This document shows, in pieces, positions 1 to 8,442 of a stretch of DNA of 64,000 nucleotides (positions are counted from its first letter, which is position 1; every line of letters begins with the position of its first letter). The notes beneath the pieces were generated by a model. It saw only the letters and a program-made list of their open reading frames with translations. It ran no database searches and was not told where the DNA came from. This DNA comes from Alphaproteobacteria bacterium (GTDB lineage: Bacteria; Pseudomonadota; Alphaproteobacteria; Rhodobacterales; Rhodobacteraceae). The position numbers were made by a program, and so were the translations under genes. The stretch is taken from NCBI GenBank assembly GCA_030428355.1, contig JAUIBL010000014.1:1-64000 (forward strand), in the 5' to 3' direction.

Positions 1-50
1 AGGGCGCTGACCATAGAACCCGCGTCACGCCCAGATGCGGGCGGCAGTGA

Positions 51-127
51 GCGGTTGTAGCTCAGTTGGTTAGAGTACCGGCCTGTCACGCCGGGGGTCG
101 CGGGTTCGAGCCCCGTCAACCGCGCCA
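51..127 (+). tRNA. tRNA-Asp (anticodon GTC), copy 1
   Basis: A 77-base cloverleaf can be folded: acceptor arms GCGGTTG and CAACCGC, D-arm TAGCTCAGTTGGTTAGA, anticodon loop CTGTCAC with anticodon GTC, T-arm GGTTCGAGCCCC, discriminator G and an encoded CCA end. It decodes the aspartate codons GAC/GAT. An identical second copy lies 29 bases downstream. tRNA-Asp is also the substrate of the GluQ enzyme encoded near 51 kb. Confidence 0.97.
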
Positions 128-156
128 TCACTGCCCAAAGCATCGACGCGAAATGC

Positions 157-233
157 GCGGTTGTAGCTCAGTTGGTTAGAGTACCGGCCTGTCACGCCGG
201 GGGTCGCGGGTTCGAGCCCCGTCAACCGCGCCA
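157..233 (+). tRNA. tRNA-Asp (anticodon GTC), copy 2
   Basis: This is identical over all 77 bases to the copy at 51-127, including the encoded CCA. The 29-base spacer between the two is unrelated in sequence to the flank, so this is a tandem gene duplication that keeps only the mature tRNA, and both are probably cut from one transcript. Confidence 0.97.
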
Positions 234-246
234 CTTCCCTAATATC

Positions 247-1107
247 CTAGTCAGCATTCAGGAAACCAAGGATCTCTTCGGCTGTCTGTCGTGGTGATTG
301 GTCCGGGAAGAAGTGTCCGCCATCTATCGCGCGATGCTGCATGTCGGCAAGGCGGTCTTTCCAGGTGGCAGGCACGTCAAGAAGATGCGCCATGGCGCCG
401 TCCTTGCCGTAAAGAACCAGCGACGGGCACACGACCTTGCGCGTCAGGTCGGCCCGGTCATCGGCCCAATCCACCTCGATCGCCGCGCGGTAGTCGTCAC
501 ACATGGCGCGGATGCTGTCCGGATCACGCCAGGCGGCCCGGTATTTTTCAAGAAGGTTGGGATCGAAATCGCTCAGCGTGGCTTTCCCGAAACCAAGAAG
601 GCAGCGTTCGAAATAGGCATCCGGATCATGTGCGATCATCGTTTCGGGAAACGGATGGGGCTGGGCGAGAAAGAGCCAATGGTAATAGGCTTTCGCGATT
701 TCCGTGGTCATATGCGTGAGCAGGTGTTCCGTGGGAACGATGTCCATGACCACCAGACTGAGCACGGAGCGCGGGTGATCCAGCGCCAGACGGTGAACCG
801 TCCGCGCCCCCCGGTCATGTCCTGCGGCGTGAAAGCGGGCATGGCCCAGAGACGACATCAAATCGACCATGTCCTGCGCCATCAGGCGAAAGCTCATATC
901 TGCGGTGCGCGCGGGTTTGCTGCTTTCGCCGTAGCCGCGCAGATCGGCGGTCACGACAGTGAACCTCTCTGCAAGGGCTGGCAGCAGCGGACGCCACATG
1001 GCGCGCGTTTGCGGAAAGCCATGCAACAGCAAAAGAGGCGGCCCGTTTCCGGCCACCTCGTAGGCAATTGTCTGGGTATCCGTCTTGAAAAGCCGTGTCT
1101 GCGTCAT
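247..1107 (-). CDS. alpha/beta hydrolase, fluoroacetate (haloacetate) dehalogenase-like
   Basis: The 286-residue protein has an alpha/beta hydrolase fold with the oxyanion motif LLLLHGFPQT. The nucleophile elbow is GHDRGAR, so the nucleophile is Asp98, as in haloacetate dehalogenases and epoxide hydrolases. Arg99 and Arg102 match the carboxylate-binding pair of fluoroacetate dehalogenases. The halide-pocket His-Trp (YYHWLFLAQP) and Tyr (CDDYRAA) are also kept, and the catalytic His is in IDGGHFF. The likely reaction is hydrolytic removal of halide from a short 2-haloacid (EC 3.8.1.3 type); the real substrate is unproven. The frame is open further upstream, but ATG 1107 overlaps the stop of the preceding gene (ATGA) and fits the family start. 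Confidence 0.82.
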   Translation of the reverse strand: MTQTRLFKTDTQTIAYEVAGNGPPLLLLHGFPQTRAMWRPLLPALAERFTVVTADLRGYGESSKPARTADMSFRLMAQDMVDLMSSLGHARFHAAGHDRGARTVHRLALDHPRSVLSLVVMDIVPTEHLLTHMTTEIAKAYYHWLFLAQPHPFPETMIAHDPDAYFERCLLGFGKATLSDFDPNLLEKYRAAWRDPDSIRAMCDDYRAAIEVDWADDRADLTRKVVCPSLVLYGKDGAMAHLLDVPATWKDRLADMQHRAIDGGHFFPDQSPRQTAEEILGFLNAD

Positions 1108-1670
1108 TTCGCAGAGGATGACACGGGCACCACGCTTGTCCAGTCGATATTCGCGATGTCGGACGTCCGTGCCTGTGCGAAGGCCACAATGTCCTGCGTG
1201 CTGTTGAAGCCAGCATAGTTCAGACCGGTTTGCAGATGGGTCTGGTCCAGATTGCTCACCGCAATGGCTGCAACAGCGCCGACGACCAGACCGGCTGCAT
1301 TGCCACGCCCGGTTGCCTTTGGCCTGAAGATACGGACCGCGTTGGCAAGATAGAAAACGACCAGTCCGAGGATCAGAAGCGTGATCCCATGCGTCGCGTA
1401 CTGGATGAACTGGATCGGCCAACCCGAGCGGACCAGCATCGCCTGAACGGTTTCGGGATTGTTGGCCGCAAACAGGGCGGCCAACGCAAGACCAAATCCA
1501 AGGCCGCTCATGAGAACAGGGCTGCCGGATCCACGGGATGCCCGGCTGCCCATCTCCCAGGGCTTGCGATCTTCGCGCATCTGGGGCGGGATGGCCGCAA
1601 ACGCGGGGTCCAGCCGTTTGATGCGAGCGTTGAAATCGTTACGATCTTGTTTACGGAGTACTTTTCTCAT
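1104..1670 (-). CDS. hypothetical membrane protein
   Basis: This 188-residue protein is not one I recognise. A basic N-terminus (MRKVLRKQDRNDF) is followed by three hydrophobic stretches, roughly residues 52-70, 87-110 and 124-142, and a polar C-terminal tail. Its stop overlaps the start of the dehalogenase-like gene by four bases, so the two are translationally coupled. The frame extends upstream to a TTG at 1724; I chose ATG 1670, although its ribosome site is weak. Function unknown. Confidence 0.65.
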   Translation of the reverse strand: MRKVLRKQDRNDFNARIKRLDPAFAAIPPQMREDRKPWEMGSRASRGSGSPVLMSGLGFGLALAALFAANNPETVQAMLVRSGWPIQFIQYATHGITLLILGLVVFYLANAVRIFRPKATGRGNAAGLVVGAVAAIAVSNLDQTHLQTGLNYAGFNSTQDIVAFAQARTSDIANIDWTSVVPVSSSAK

Positions 1671-1794
1671 GGCGTTAACTTTTTGCGCCGAAATGTGTCC
1701 AGATTTGGAAGCGCCCGTGTCCAAGTTGCGGAAGTTTGCGAAACTTTGCAGAAGTTTATGGTGCGTGACGTTACGTCATTCCGGCTGAAGTCCG

Positions 1795-3171
1795 TCATTC
1801 GGAACTCAACGCGGCAAGGATACGCGCCCAGCTTCTTGCGCCTTTGTGGAAGCTTTCGACATCGTATTTCTCGTTCGGACTGTGAATCTGGTCGTCATCC
1901 TTGCCAAACCCGATGAGCATCGATTCCGTCGCGAGCAGGGATTGAAAGTACCCCGCGACGGGAATCGAGCCGCCGCAGCCGATAAAGGCGGCTTCGTCCG
2001 GCCATTCATCGCTCAGGGCGGTGCGTGCTTTTTCGAAGGCCGGGGTGTCGATCGACATGACGGACGCCTGTGATGCGCCATGCGCTTTGAAGGCCACCTT
2101 GCAGTCTTTCGGCGTCAGGTCCGTCACCATGTTGCGCAGGCTGTCGCGGATGGCGTGGGGATCCTGCTGTCCGACCAGCCGGAAGCTGATCTTGGCACTG
2201 GCCTTGGAGGGCAGAACCGTCTTGAACCCGTCCCCCTGATAGCCGCCACCGATTCCGTTGACCTCGCATGTCGGACGGGACCACAGCATTTCAAGGGCGC
2301 TGCGACCGGCTTCCCCGGCAAGCTCGCTCAGGCCGACATCACCAAGAAACGCGGTGTGGTCAAAGCCAAGCGCGTTCCATTGCTGAAGGACATCGGCGGG
2401 AATTTCAGGGACACCCTCGTAAAAGCCCGGGATGGTCACGCGCCCGTCATCATCATGCAGAGCGGCAATGATCCGGCTCAGCACCCGGATGGGGTTCATC
2501 GCGGCACCGCCATACATGCCCGAATGCAGGTCGCGGGTCGGTCCGGTGATGGTGATCTCTTCCTGCAGCATGCCGCGCAACATGGTCGTGATGGCCGGCA
2601 CGCGACTGTCGAACAGGCCGGTGTCGCAGATCAGGGCGATGTCGGCCTTCAGCTCGTCGGCGTGATCTTCCAGAAAAGGCACCAGCGATGGCGAACCTGA
2701 TTCCTCTTCGCCTTCGAAGAAAAAGGTGATCTTGCAGGGCAGGGTGCCATGCACGTCAATCCAGGCGCGGCAGGCTTCGACAAAGGTCATCAACTGTCCC
2801 TTGTCATCGGCAGAGCCACGCCCGCGCAACACGCGGCCCTTGTCGGTGTCCTCGATCTGCGGGTCGAACGGATCATTGTCCCACAGATCAAGAGGGTCGA
2901 CGGGCTGTACGTCATAATGTCCATAGAACAGCAGATGCGGACCGGGGCCGTCGATATGGCCGACCACCATCGGATGACCGGGGGTCGGTCGCTTTTCGGC
3001 ACTGATCCCCATCGACTGCAGGTCTGCGACCAACCAGTCTGCGGCCCGGTCACAGTCATCCTTGAACGCGGGGTCGGTGGAGATGGACGGGATGCGCAAC
3101 AGCCCCTTGAGCCGCTCGAGGCTGTCCGGCAATGAGGAATCAATGCGAGCAAGGACGGGATCGACAGACAT
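1795..3171 (-). CDS. M20 family metallopeptidase (dipeptidase type)
   Basis: This 458-residue protein is a full-length M20/M25/M40 zinc peptidase. The motif FYGHYDVQP near residue 85 and RGSADDKGQ near 118 hold the first metal ligands. FEGEEESGS near 152 holds the catalytic Glu and another ligand. The dimerisation domain follows, and HSPNEKY near the C-terminus gives the last His. The fold is closest to carnosinase/DapE-like dipeptidases, cytosolic with two zinc ions. AAAGGA lies just upstream of the ATG. It is transcribed away from hemA. Confidence 0.9.
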   Translation of the reverse strand: MSVDPVLARIDSSLPDSLERLKGLLRIPSISTDPAFKDDCDRAADWLVADLQSMGISAEKRPTPGHPMVVGHIDGPGPHLLFYGHYDVQPVDPLDLWDNDPFDPQIEDTDKGRVLRGRGSADDKGQLMTFVEACRAWIDVHGTLPCKITFFFEGEEESGSPSLVPFLEDHADELKADIALICDTGLFDSRVPAITTMLRGMLQEEITITGPTRDLHSGMYGGAAMNPIRVLSRIIAALHDDDGRVTIPGFYEGVPEIPADVLQQWNALGFDHTAFLGDVGLSELAGEAGRSALEMLWSRPTCEVNGIGGGYQGDGFKTVLPSKASAKISFRLVGQQDPHAIRDSLRNMVTDLTPKDCKVAFKAHGASQASVMSIDTPAFEKARTALSDEWPDEAAFIGCGGSIPVAGYFQSLLATESMLIGFGKDDDQIHSPNEKYDVESFHKGARSWARILAALSSE

Positions 3172-3313
3172 ACCTATATTCCTTTTTTGGTGTTCCGGCG
3201 GACCCTATCACCGCACCTGTTCCTGTCCAGAGCCGCAAGAAAAGTGCCATTCAGGCGAATGGTGCAGGAAAAATGCAGATTTTTTGGGAAAACGTCGTGC
3301 CGGGGCACGGTGA

Positions 3314-3327
3314 TTGACTCAGATCAA
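3314..3327. promoter_or_regulatory. FnrL/FNR-type site upstream of hemA
   Basis: The sequence TTGAC-TCAG-ATCAA matches the FNR half-sites TTGAT-N4-ATCAA with one mismatch. It lies about 130 bases before the hemA start in the hemA/peptidase intergenic region. Control of hemA by FnrL is well known in Rhodobacter sphaeroides; here it is inferred from the site alone. Confidence 0.72.
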
Positions 3328-3457
3328 GGCTGCGACCGTTGGTCGTTCCTTATGCACATTGTCATAGAGAGATGCGATCTATATCCATTCTAAAACGTGA
3401 ATGCGACGTGGTGCGGCGTAAACGCTGTCCTAAGATCGCAGACTGAAGGAGACGCCG

Positions 3458-4681
3458 GTGCACTACGCAGACAAACTCGACGAAGCCCTCGACCGCTTGC
3501 ATGCAGAGGGCCGCTACCGGACGTTTATCGACATCGAGCGTCAGAAAGGCCAGTTCCCGCACGCAGTCTGGCGCAAGCCGGATGGCACCGAGCAGGACAT
3601 CACCGTCTGGTGCGGCAACGATTATCTGGGCATGGGTCAGCACCCGGCCGTTCTGGCTGCAATGCACGAGGCGCTAGACGCAACCGGCGCCGGGTCGGGT
3701 GGCACGCGCAACATCTCCGGCACGACCGTTTATCACAAGCGGCTGGAAGCCGAGCTTGCCGACCTGCATCAGAAAGAAGCGGCTCTGCTCTTTACATCGG
3801 CTTACATCGCAAATGATGCAACGCTGTCGACGCTGCCGAAACTGTTTCCGGGCCTGATCATTTATTCCGATGCACTGAACCATGCGTCGATGATCGAGGG
3901 CGTGCGTCGCAACGGCGGCGCGAAGCGGATTTTCCGGCATAATGACGTCGCGCATCTGCGCGAGCTTCTCGAGGCCGACGATCCCGCTGCGCCGAAGCTG
4001 ATCGCGTTCGAGTCGATTTATTCGATGGATGGCGACTTCGGCCCGATCGAAGCGATCTGTGACCTCGCCGACGAATTCGGCGCGCTGACCTATATCGACG
4101 AAGTGCATGCGGTGGGCATGTACGGACCGCGCGGCGCAGGTGTGGCCGAGCGCGATGGCCTGATGGACCGTATCGACATCATCAACGGCACCTTGGCCAA
4201 GGCCTATGGCGTGATGGGGGGCTACATCACCTCTTCGGCAAAAATGTGTGACGCAATAAGGTCTTACGCGCCGGGCTTCATCTTCACGACATCCCTGCCT
4301 CCGGCTGTTGCAGCAGGTGCGGCGGCATCTGTCGCGCATCTCAAGACAGACCAGAGCCTGCGCGATCAGCACCAGTTGCAGGCGCGCATCCTGAAAATGC
4401 GTCTCAAGGGGCTGGGCCTGCCGATCGTGGATCACGGCAGCCACATCATCCCGGTGATCGTGGGCGACCCCGTCCACACCAAGCAGATGTCGGACATGAT
4501 GCTGGACCGGTTCGGCATTTACGTTCAGCCGATCAATTACCCCACGGTTCCCCGCGGGACCGAGCGGTTGCGCTTCACGCCGTCGCCCGTACACGGACCG
4601 CAAGAGATTGATAAGTTGGTACAAGCAATGGACGAACTTTGGGCGCATTGTGCGCTGAATCGCGCCGAACTTAGCGCCTGA
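3458..4681 (+). CDS. hemA: 5-aminolevulinate synthase
   Basis: This enzyme condenses glycine with succinyl-CoA to 5-aminolevulinate, the first step of tetrapyrrole synthesis by the C4 route used by alphaproteobacteria. It is a fold-type I PLP protein of 407 residues. The PLP lysine is in NGTLAKAYG at residue 248, the same number as in R. capsulatus. Other family motifs are [19 protein letters not shown] and [10 protein letters not shown]. The start is GTG 3458, set by AAGGAG at 3446-3451. An FnrL-like site lies upstream, consistent with oxygen control. Confidence 0.97.
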   Translation: MHYADKLDEALDRLHAEGRYRTFIDIERQKGQFPHAVWRKPDGTEQDITVWCGNDYLGMGQHPAVLAAMHEALDATGAGSGGTRNISGTTVYHKRLEAELADLHQKEAALLFTSAYIANDATLSTLPKLFPGLIIYSDALNHASMIEGVRRNGGAKRIFRHNDVAHLRELLEADDPAAPKLIAFESIYSMDGDFGPIEAICDLADEFGALTYIDEVHAVGMYGPRGAGVAERDGLMDRIDIINGTLAKAYGVMGGYITSSAKMCDAIRSYAPGFIFTTSLPPAVAAGAAASVAHLKTDQSLRDQHQLQARILKMRLKGLGLPIVDHGSHIIPVIVGDPVHTKQMSDMMLDRFGIYVQPINYPTVPRGTERLRFTPSPVHGPQEIDKLVQAMDELWAHCALNRAELSA

Positions 4682-4809
4682 TACGCGGAATCAGTGCACA
4701 TAACCTTGTCGTATGGTATCTAAAGAGTAATAAAACGCGCGACTCGACTCAGCTGGTACGCGCGACGCAGGCAGCGTGTAGACGGTTGGTACGGCAAGGG
4801 GCAGCGAGT

Positions 4810-6393
4810 ATGATTGGGCGGAAATCCCCAAAGGTTTCGCAGGATACGACCGAGGAAAGACCACGCGGGTTCGATGATTTCGAACTCCGACTCGGCGACG
4901 TCATGCGCGGGGAACGCGCCACTCTGGGCAAGTCTTTGCTGGATGTTCAGCGCGAACTGCGCATCAAGGCCAGCTATATTGCCGCCATAGAAAATTGCGA
5001 TCCGACGGCGTTCGACACGCCGGGTTTCATCGCGGGATACGTCCGGTCCTATGCGCGGTATCTGGGGATGGATCCGGATGACACCTATGCGGTGTTCTGT
5101 GCCGAAAGCGGGTTCGAGACCGCGCATGGCATGTCGGATGCCGCGTCCTCGCGCAAAAAGTCCGACGCATCGCCGATCCTGAGCACAGGGGCAGCACGCG
5201 ACCCGTTTTCGCAACCTGCGCTTCCATTTGCGCCTCGGGCCGATTCCTTCCTGTCCCGCATCGAACCCGGAGCGATCGGATCTACTTTGGTACTTGTGAT
5301 GCTGCTCGGCGGTCTCGGCTACGGGGGCTATGCCGTCCTTCAGGAGGTACAGCGCGTTCAGCTTGCGCCGGTGGATCAGACGCCGGTCGTTCTCAGTGAT
5401 CTTGATCCTCTGCAGACTGCAACGTCCATCGATGAAGACACTGTTGCGTCGACTTCCGTGGGCTCTGCGGTCGGCGTGTTCACGCCCCCTGCCACGGTCG
5501 AAGCGTTTGACCGTCTTTACCGTCCGCAGGCGCTCGATGTGCCGGTCCTTGTGGCGCGGGATGCGCCGATCTCGACCCTTGATCCGAACAGCGTTGGTGC
5601 ATTCGCCCAGGCTGCACGGCAGAATCTTCCGAATGTCGATCTCGAACCCGCGACCTTCCGCGCAAATGCTGGCGATGTCGTTCCTCAGGATGGTGTGACA
5701 CTGATCGCTGTGCGTCCGGCATGGGTCCGTGTACGCGGCGATGACCGGTCGGTGATCTTTGAAAACGTCATGGCGGCCGGTGACACGTGGACAGTGCCTG
5801 CGTCCGAGGCAGATGCGCTGCTGAATGTCGGCGAAAGCGGTTCCATTTATGTCTCGGTCAATGGCCGGACAGTCGGTCCGGTCGGACCGTCGGGCACGGT
5901 CACCTCTGACCTGTCTCTGGACGGGCCAACCCTTGCCGCGGTGCTTGAACCTGCAGACCTGCAGGCGGATCAGGACCTGTCGCGCGTGCTTGCCGATCTT
6001 GGGCGCCCTGCGGATCAACCGACCATCGGACAGCCGAAAATCCTTGAAGACAGCGCGCCCGGCGTAACCCTTGTCGCTGTGCGTCCTGCATGGATTCGCG
6101 TGCGCGCTTCGGATGGCACCGTCATCTACGAAACCATCATGAACGCGGGTGACACCTACGAGGTGCCGATGACCGAGGAACCGCCGACGCTGCGCGTGGG
6201 TGAATCGGGCGCGATCTATTTCGCGATGAACGGCCAGACCTATGGCCCCGCCGGTGCGCGGGGATCGGTGACATCGAACCTGGCCCTGTCGGTTGACGCC
6301 CTGTCGCAGAAATACACGGTCGCCTCCATCGAGGCCGACAGCGATCTCGCGCGTGTGGTGGCGGAACTCGCCATCGAACAACCGTCCGAGTAA
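4810..6393 (+). CDS. RodZ-like helix-turn-helix membrane protein with two DUF4115 domains
   Basis: This 527-residue protein has an N-terminal RodZ/XRE-type HTH (LGDVMRGERATLGKSLLDVQ, about residues 20-85), then a basic linker and one membrane span at about 153-175 (VLVMLLGGLGYGGYAVL). The periplasmic part carries two similar DUF4115 domains, at about 294-372 and 418-493; each begins GVTL-x-AVRPAW and ends GPxGxxGSVTS-like. RodZ couples MreB to the cell-wall machinery. Position directly before ispG is the usual bacterial arrangement. A GTG at 4786 is an alternative start; ATG 4810 has GGGG upstream. Confidence 0.8.
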   Translation: MIGRKSPKVSQDTTEERPRGFDDFELRLGDVMRGERATLGKSLLDVQRELRIKASYIAAIENCDPTAFDTPGFIAGYVRSYARYLGMDPDDTYAVFCAESGFETAHGMSDAASSRKKSDASPILSTGAARDPFSQPALPFAPRADSFLSRIEPGAIGSTLVLVMLLGGLGYGGYAVLQEVQRVQLAPVDQTPVVLSDLDPLQTATSIDEDTVASTSVGSAVGVFTPPATVEAFDRLYRPQALDVPVLVARDAPISTLDPNSVGAFAQAARQNLPNVDLEPATFRANAGDVVPQDGVTLIAVRPAWVRVRGDDRSVIFENVMAAGDTWTVPASEADALLNVGESGSIYVSVNGRTVGPVGPSGTVTSDLSLDGPTLAAVLEPADLQADQDLSRVLADLGRPADQPTIGQPKILEDSAPGVTLVAVRPAWIRVRASDGTVIYETIMNAGDTYEVPMTEEPPTLRVGESGAIYFAMNGQTYGPAGARGSVTSNLALSVDALSQKYTVASIEADSDLARVVAELAIEQPSE

Positions 6394-6502
6394 GCCCCAC
6401 ATTTCTCATGGCGTCCGCTTGCGGGCCGCGTTTCGCGGGCCTAGCTATATCCATAAAGAGACTGTACAGTTTACCTGACACTTTCCGCGACAGGAGGGCT
6501 TC

Positions 6503-7630
6503 ATGAGCCTCAATCACATTCGCCCGTGGCGCAATATCTACCGCCGCAAATCACGCCAGATCATGGTGGGCAATGTGCCAGTCGGCGGCGACGCACCGAT
6601 TTCGGTGCAAACCATGACCAACACGCTCACACCGGATGTCAAAGCCACGGTCGCGCAGGTTCAGGCGGCAGCGGATGCCGGGGCGGACATCGTCCGGATT
6701 TCGATCCCGGATGAAGACAGCTCTCGGGCGCTTAGGGAAATCGTGCGTGAAAGCCCGGTGCCCATCGTGGCGGACATTCACTTTCACTATAAGCGCGGCA
6801 TTGAAGCCGCCGAGGCAGGCGCCGCCTGCCTGCGGATCAACCCGGGCAATATCGGCTCGCCCGAACGGGTGAAGGAGGTCATCAAGGCCGCGCGGGATCA
6901 CAACTGTTCGATCCGCATCGGCGTGAACGCCGGATCGCTGGAAAAGCACCTGCTCGAGAAATATGGCGAACCATGCCCCGACGCGATGGTGGAATCCGGT
7001 CTGGACCACATCAAGATCCTGCAGGACAACGATTTTCACGAGTTCAAGATCAGTTGCAAGGCGTCCGATGTCTTCATGGCAGCCGCCGCCTATCAGCAAC
7101 TGGCCGAAGCCACCGACGCCCCCATTCACCTTGGCATCACCGAGGCCGGTGGCCTGATGTCGGGCACGATCAAGTCGGCCATCGGTCTGGGCAACCTGCT
7201 ATGGATGGGCATCGGCGACACGATCCGCGTGTCCCTGTCCGCCGATCCGGTGGAAGAGGTGAAGGTCGGGTATGAGATCCTCAAATCCCTCGGCCTGCGC
7301 CATCGCGGCGTGAACATCATTTCCTGCCCAAGCTGTGCGCGGCAAGGGTTCGATGTGATCAAGACGGTCGAGACGCTGGAAAAGCGGTTGGAGCACATCA
7401 AGACGCCGATGAGCCTGTCTATCATCGGCTGCGTGGTCAACGGTCCGGGCGAGGCGTTGATGACGGATGTCGGATTCACTGGCGGTGGCAATGGGGCGGG
7501 TATGGTCTATCTGGCCGGTAAGCAGAGCCACAAGATGTCGAATGATCAGATGATCGACCACATCGTCGAAGAGGTTGAGAAGAAGGCAGCCGCTTTGGAA
7601 GCTGCGACCGCGCAGGAAGCTGCGGAATAA
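6503..7630 (+). CDS. ispG: 4-hydroxy-3-methylbut-2-en-1-yl diphosphate synthase (flavodoxin)
   Basis: IspG converts 2-C-methyl-D-erythritol 2,4-cyclodiphosphate to HMBPP in the MEP isoprenoid pathway, using a [4Fe-4S] cluster. The 375-residue protein has the TIM-barrel start ([16 protein letters not shown], then VQTMTNT). The C-terminal cluster ligands are in [13 protein letters not shown] and [17 protein letters not shown] at 6492-6497 precedes the ATG. It follows the rodZ-like gene by about 110 bases and is probably co-transcribed with it. Confidence 0.97.
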   Translation: MSLNHIRPWRNIYRRKSRQIMVGNVPVGGDAPISVQTMTNTLTPDVKATVAQVQAAADAGADIVRISIPDEDSSRALREIVRESPVPIVADIHFHYKRGIEAAEAGAACLRINPGNIGSPERVKEVIKAARDHNCSIRIGVNAGSLEKHLLEKYGEPCPDAMVESGLDHIKILQDNDFHEFKISCKASDVFMAAAAYQQLAEATDAPIHLGITEAGGLMSGTIKSAIGLGNLLWMGIGDTIRVSLSADPVEEVKVGYEILKSLGLRHRGVNIISCPSCARQGFDVIKTVETLEKRLEHIKTPMSLSIIGCVVNGPGEALMTDVGFTGGGNGAGMVYLAGKQSHKMSNDQMIDHIVEEVEKKAAALEAATAQEAAE

Positions 7631-7632
7631 GA

Positions 7633-7654
7633 CAAGCCGCCGCAAAGCGGCTTG
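7633..7654. terminator. hairpin between convergent ispG and dsbA-like gene
   Basis: CAAGCCGC (7633-7640) and GCGGCTTG (7647-7654) form a perfect 8-base-pair stem with loop CGCAAA, three bases after the ispG stop. There is no long T tract on either strand, so termination strength is uncertain. Confidence 0.55.
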
Positions 7655-7670
7655 CCTTCAGTCGTGAAAA

Positions 7671-8420
7671 TCACCGGGCCTCGGCCACGATCTCCTGCAT
7701 CGCGTCGAGCGGCACGTATCCCCGGATCAACTGATCCCCCATCACGAAGGACGGAGTCCCGTTGATCTGCAACGCCTGTGCAAGCGCGCGGGTCTCGGCC
7801 AGTTGGCGGGTGATGTCTTCGCTGTCCATTGCCGCGATCACCGCATCGGCGTCCAGTCCCAGCGTATCGGCCAGACGGCGCAGAACCGTGTCGTCCAGGT
7901 CGCCGTTCAGCGCGATCAGCGCCTCCTTGGCGGCCTCGTAGGCCTCATCGCCTGCGACTTCGCGTGCGGCCAGCGCGAAACGCGACGACAGCACCGAGTT
8001 TTCCCCCAGGATCGGAAACTCCTTGGCGATGTAGCGGATGTTGCCATCCAGTTCGAGCAATTGCGCCACTTCCGGATGCGCCCGACGGCAAAAGCCGCAG
8101 CGGTAGTCGAAGAATTCCACGATGGTCACATCGCCTTCGGGATTACCGCCCACCCAGGAATAGCCGTCATTGAAGATCGCATCGGCATTGTCGGCGATCA
8201 GAGCGATGTCGCCCTGTGCCTGCTCCGCAGCCTGCCGCTCTTCGAGAACCTGCACCGCTTCCATGATCACCTGCGGGTTTTCCAGCAGGTAGGCCCGCAC
8301 CTGTGCCCCGAAGGCGGCGCGGTCTTCATCGGACATGTTGTTCAGGTCAAGGTCGGCGGCCTGAACGCCGGTGGCCATCAAAAGGGCTGCGAACGAGGTG
8401 GCGAGGCGGGGTGTCTTCAT
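7671..8420 (-). CDS. DsbA family periplasmic thioredoxin (Com1/ScsC-like)
   Basis: This 249-residue protein starts with a Sec signal peptide (MKTPRLATSFAALLMATGVQA) and an N-terminal helical segment. The DsbA fold follows, with active site C108-G-F-C111 (DYRCGFCRR) and a cis-proline loop NGTPSF. It probably makes or shuffles disulfides in periplasmic proteins. ATG 8420 is chosen because GGAGA lies just upstream and the signal peptide begins there. It follows the M48 protease gene by 22 bases on the same strand, so both are likely one envelope-quality-control operon. Confidence 0.9.
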   Translation of the reverse strand: MKTPRLATSFAALLMATGVQAADLDLNNMSDEDRAAFGAQVRAYLLENPQVIMEAVQVLEERQAAEQAQGDIALIADNADAIFNDGYSWVGGNPEGDVTIVEFFDYRCGFCRRAHPEVAQLLELDGNIRYIAKEFPILGENSVLSSRFALAAREVAGDEAYEAAKEALIALNGDLDDTVLRRLADTLGLDADAVIAAMDSEDITRQLAETRALAQALQINGTPSFVMGDQLIRGYVPLDAMQEIVAEAR

Positions 8421-8442
8421 GGGGTTTCTCCAGTCATCGGGC

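Noticed and set aside
247-1422. Extension of the dehalogenase-like gene to a start at 1422 (391 residues).
   Set aside because: The added 105 residues overlap the upstream membrane-protein gene in another frame and look like shadow sequence; the ATGA overlap at 1104-1107 marks the start.
4720-6402. A 560-codon open frame on the minus strand across the rodZ-like gene.
   Set aside because: It mirrors the codon structure of the plus-strand gene, has no recognisable motifs or ribosome site, and is rich in Arg/His, typical of a GC-rich shadow frame.
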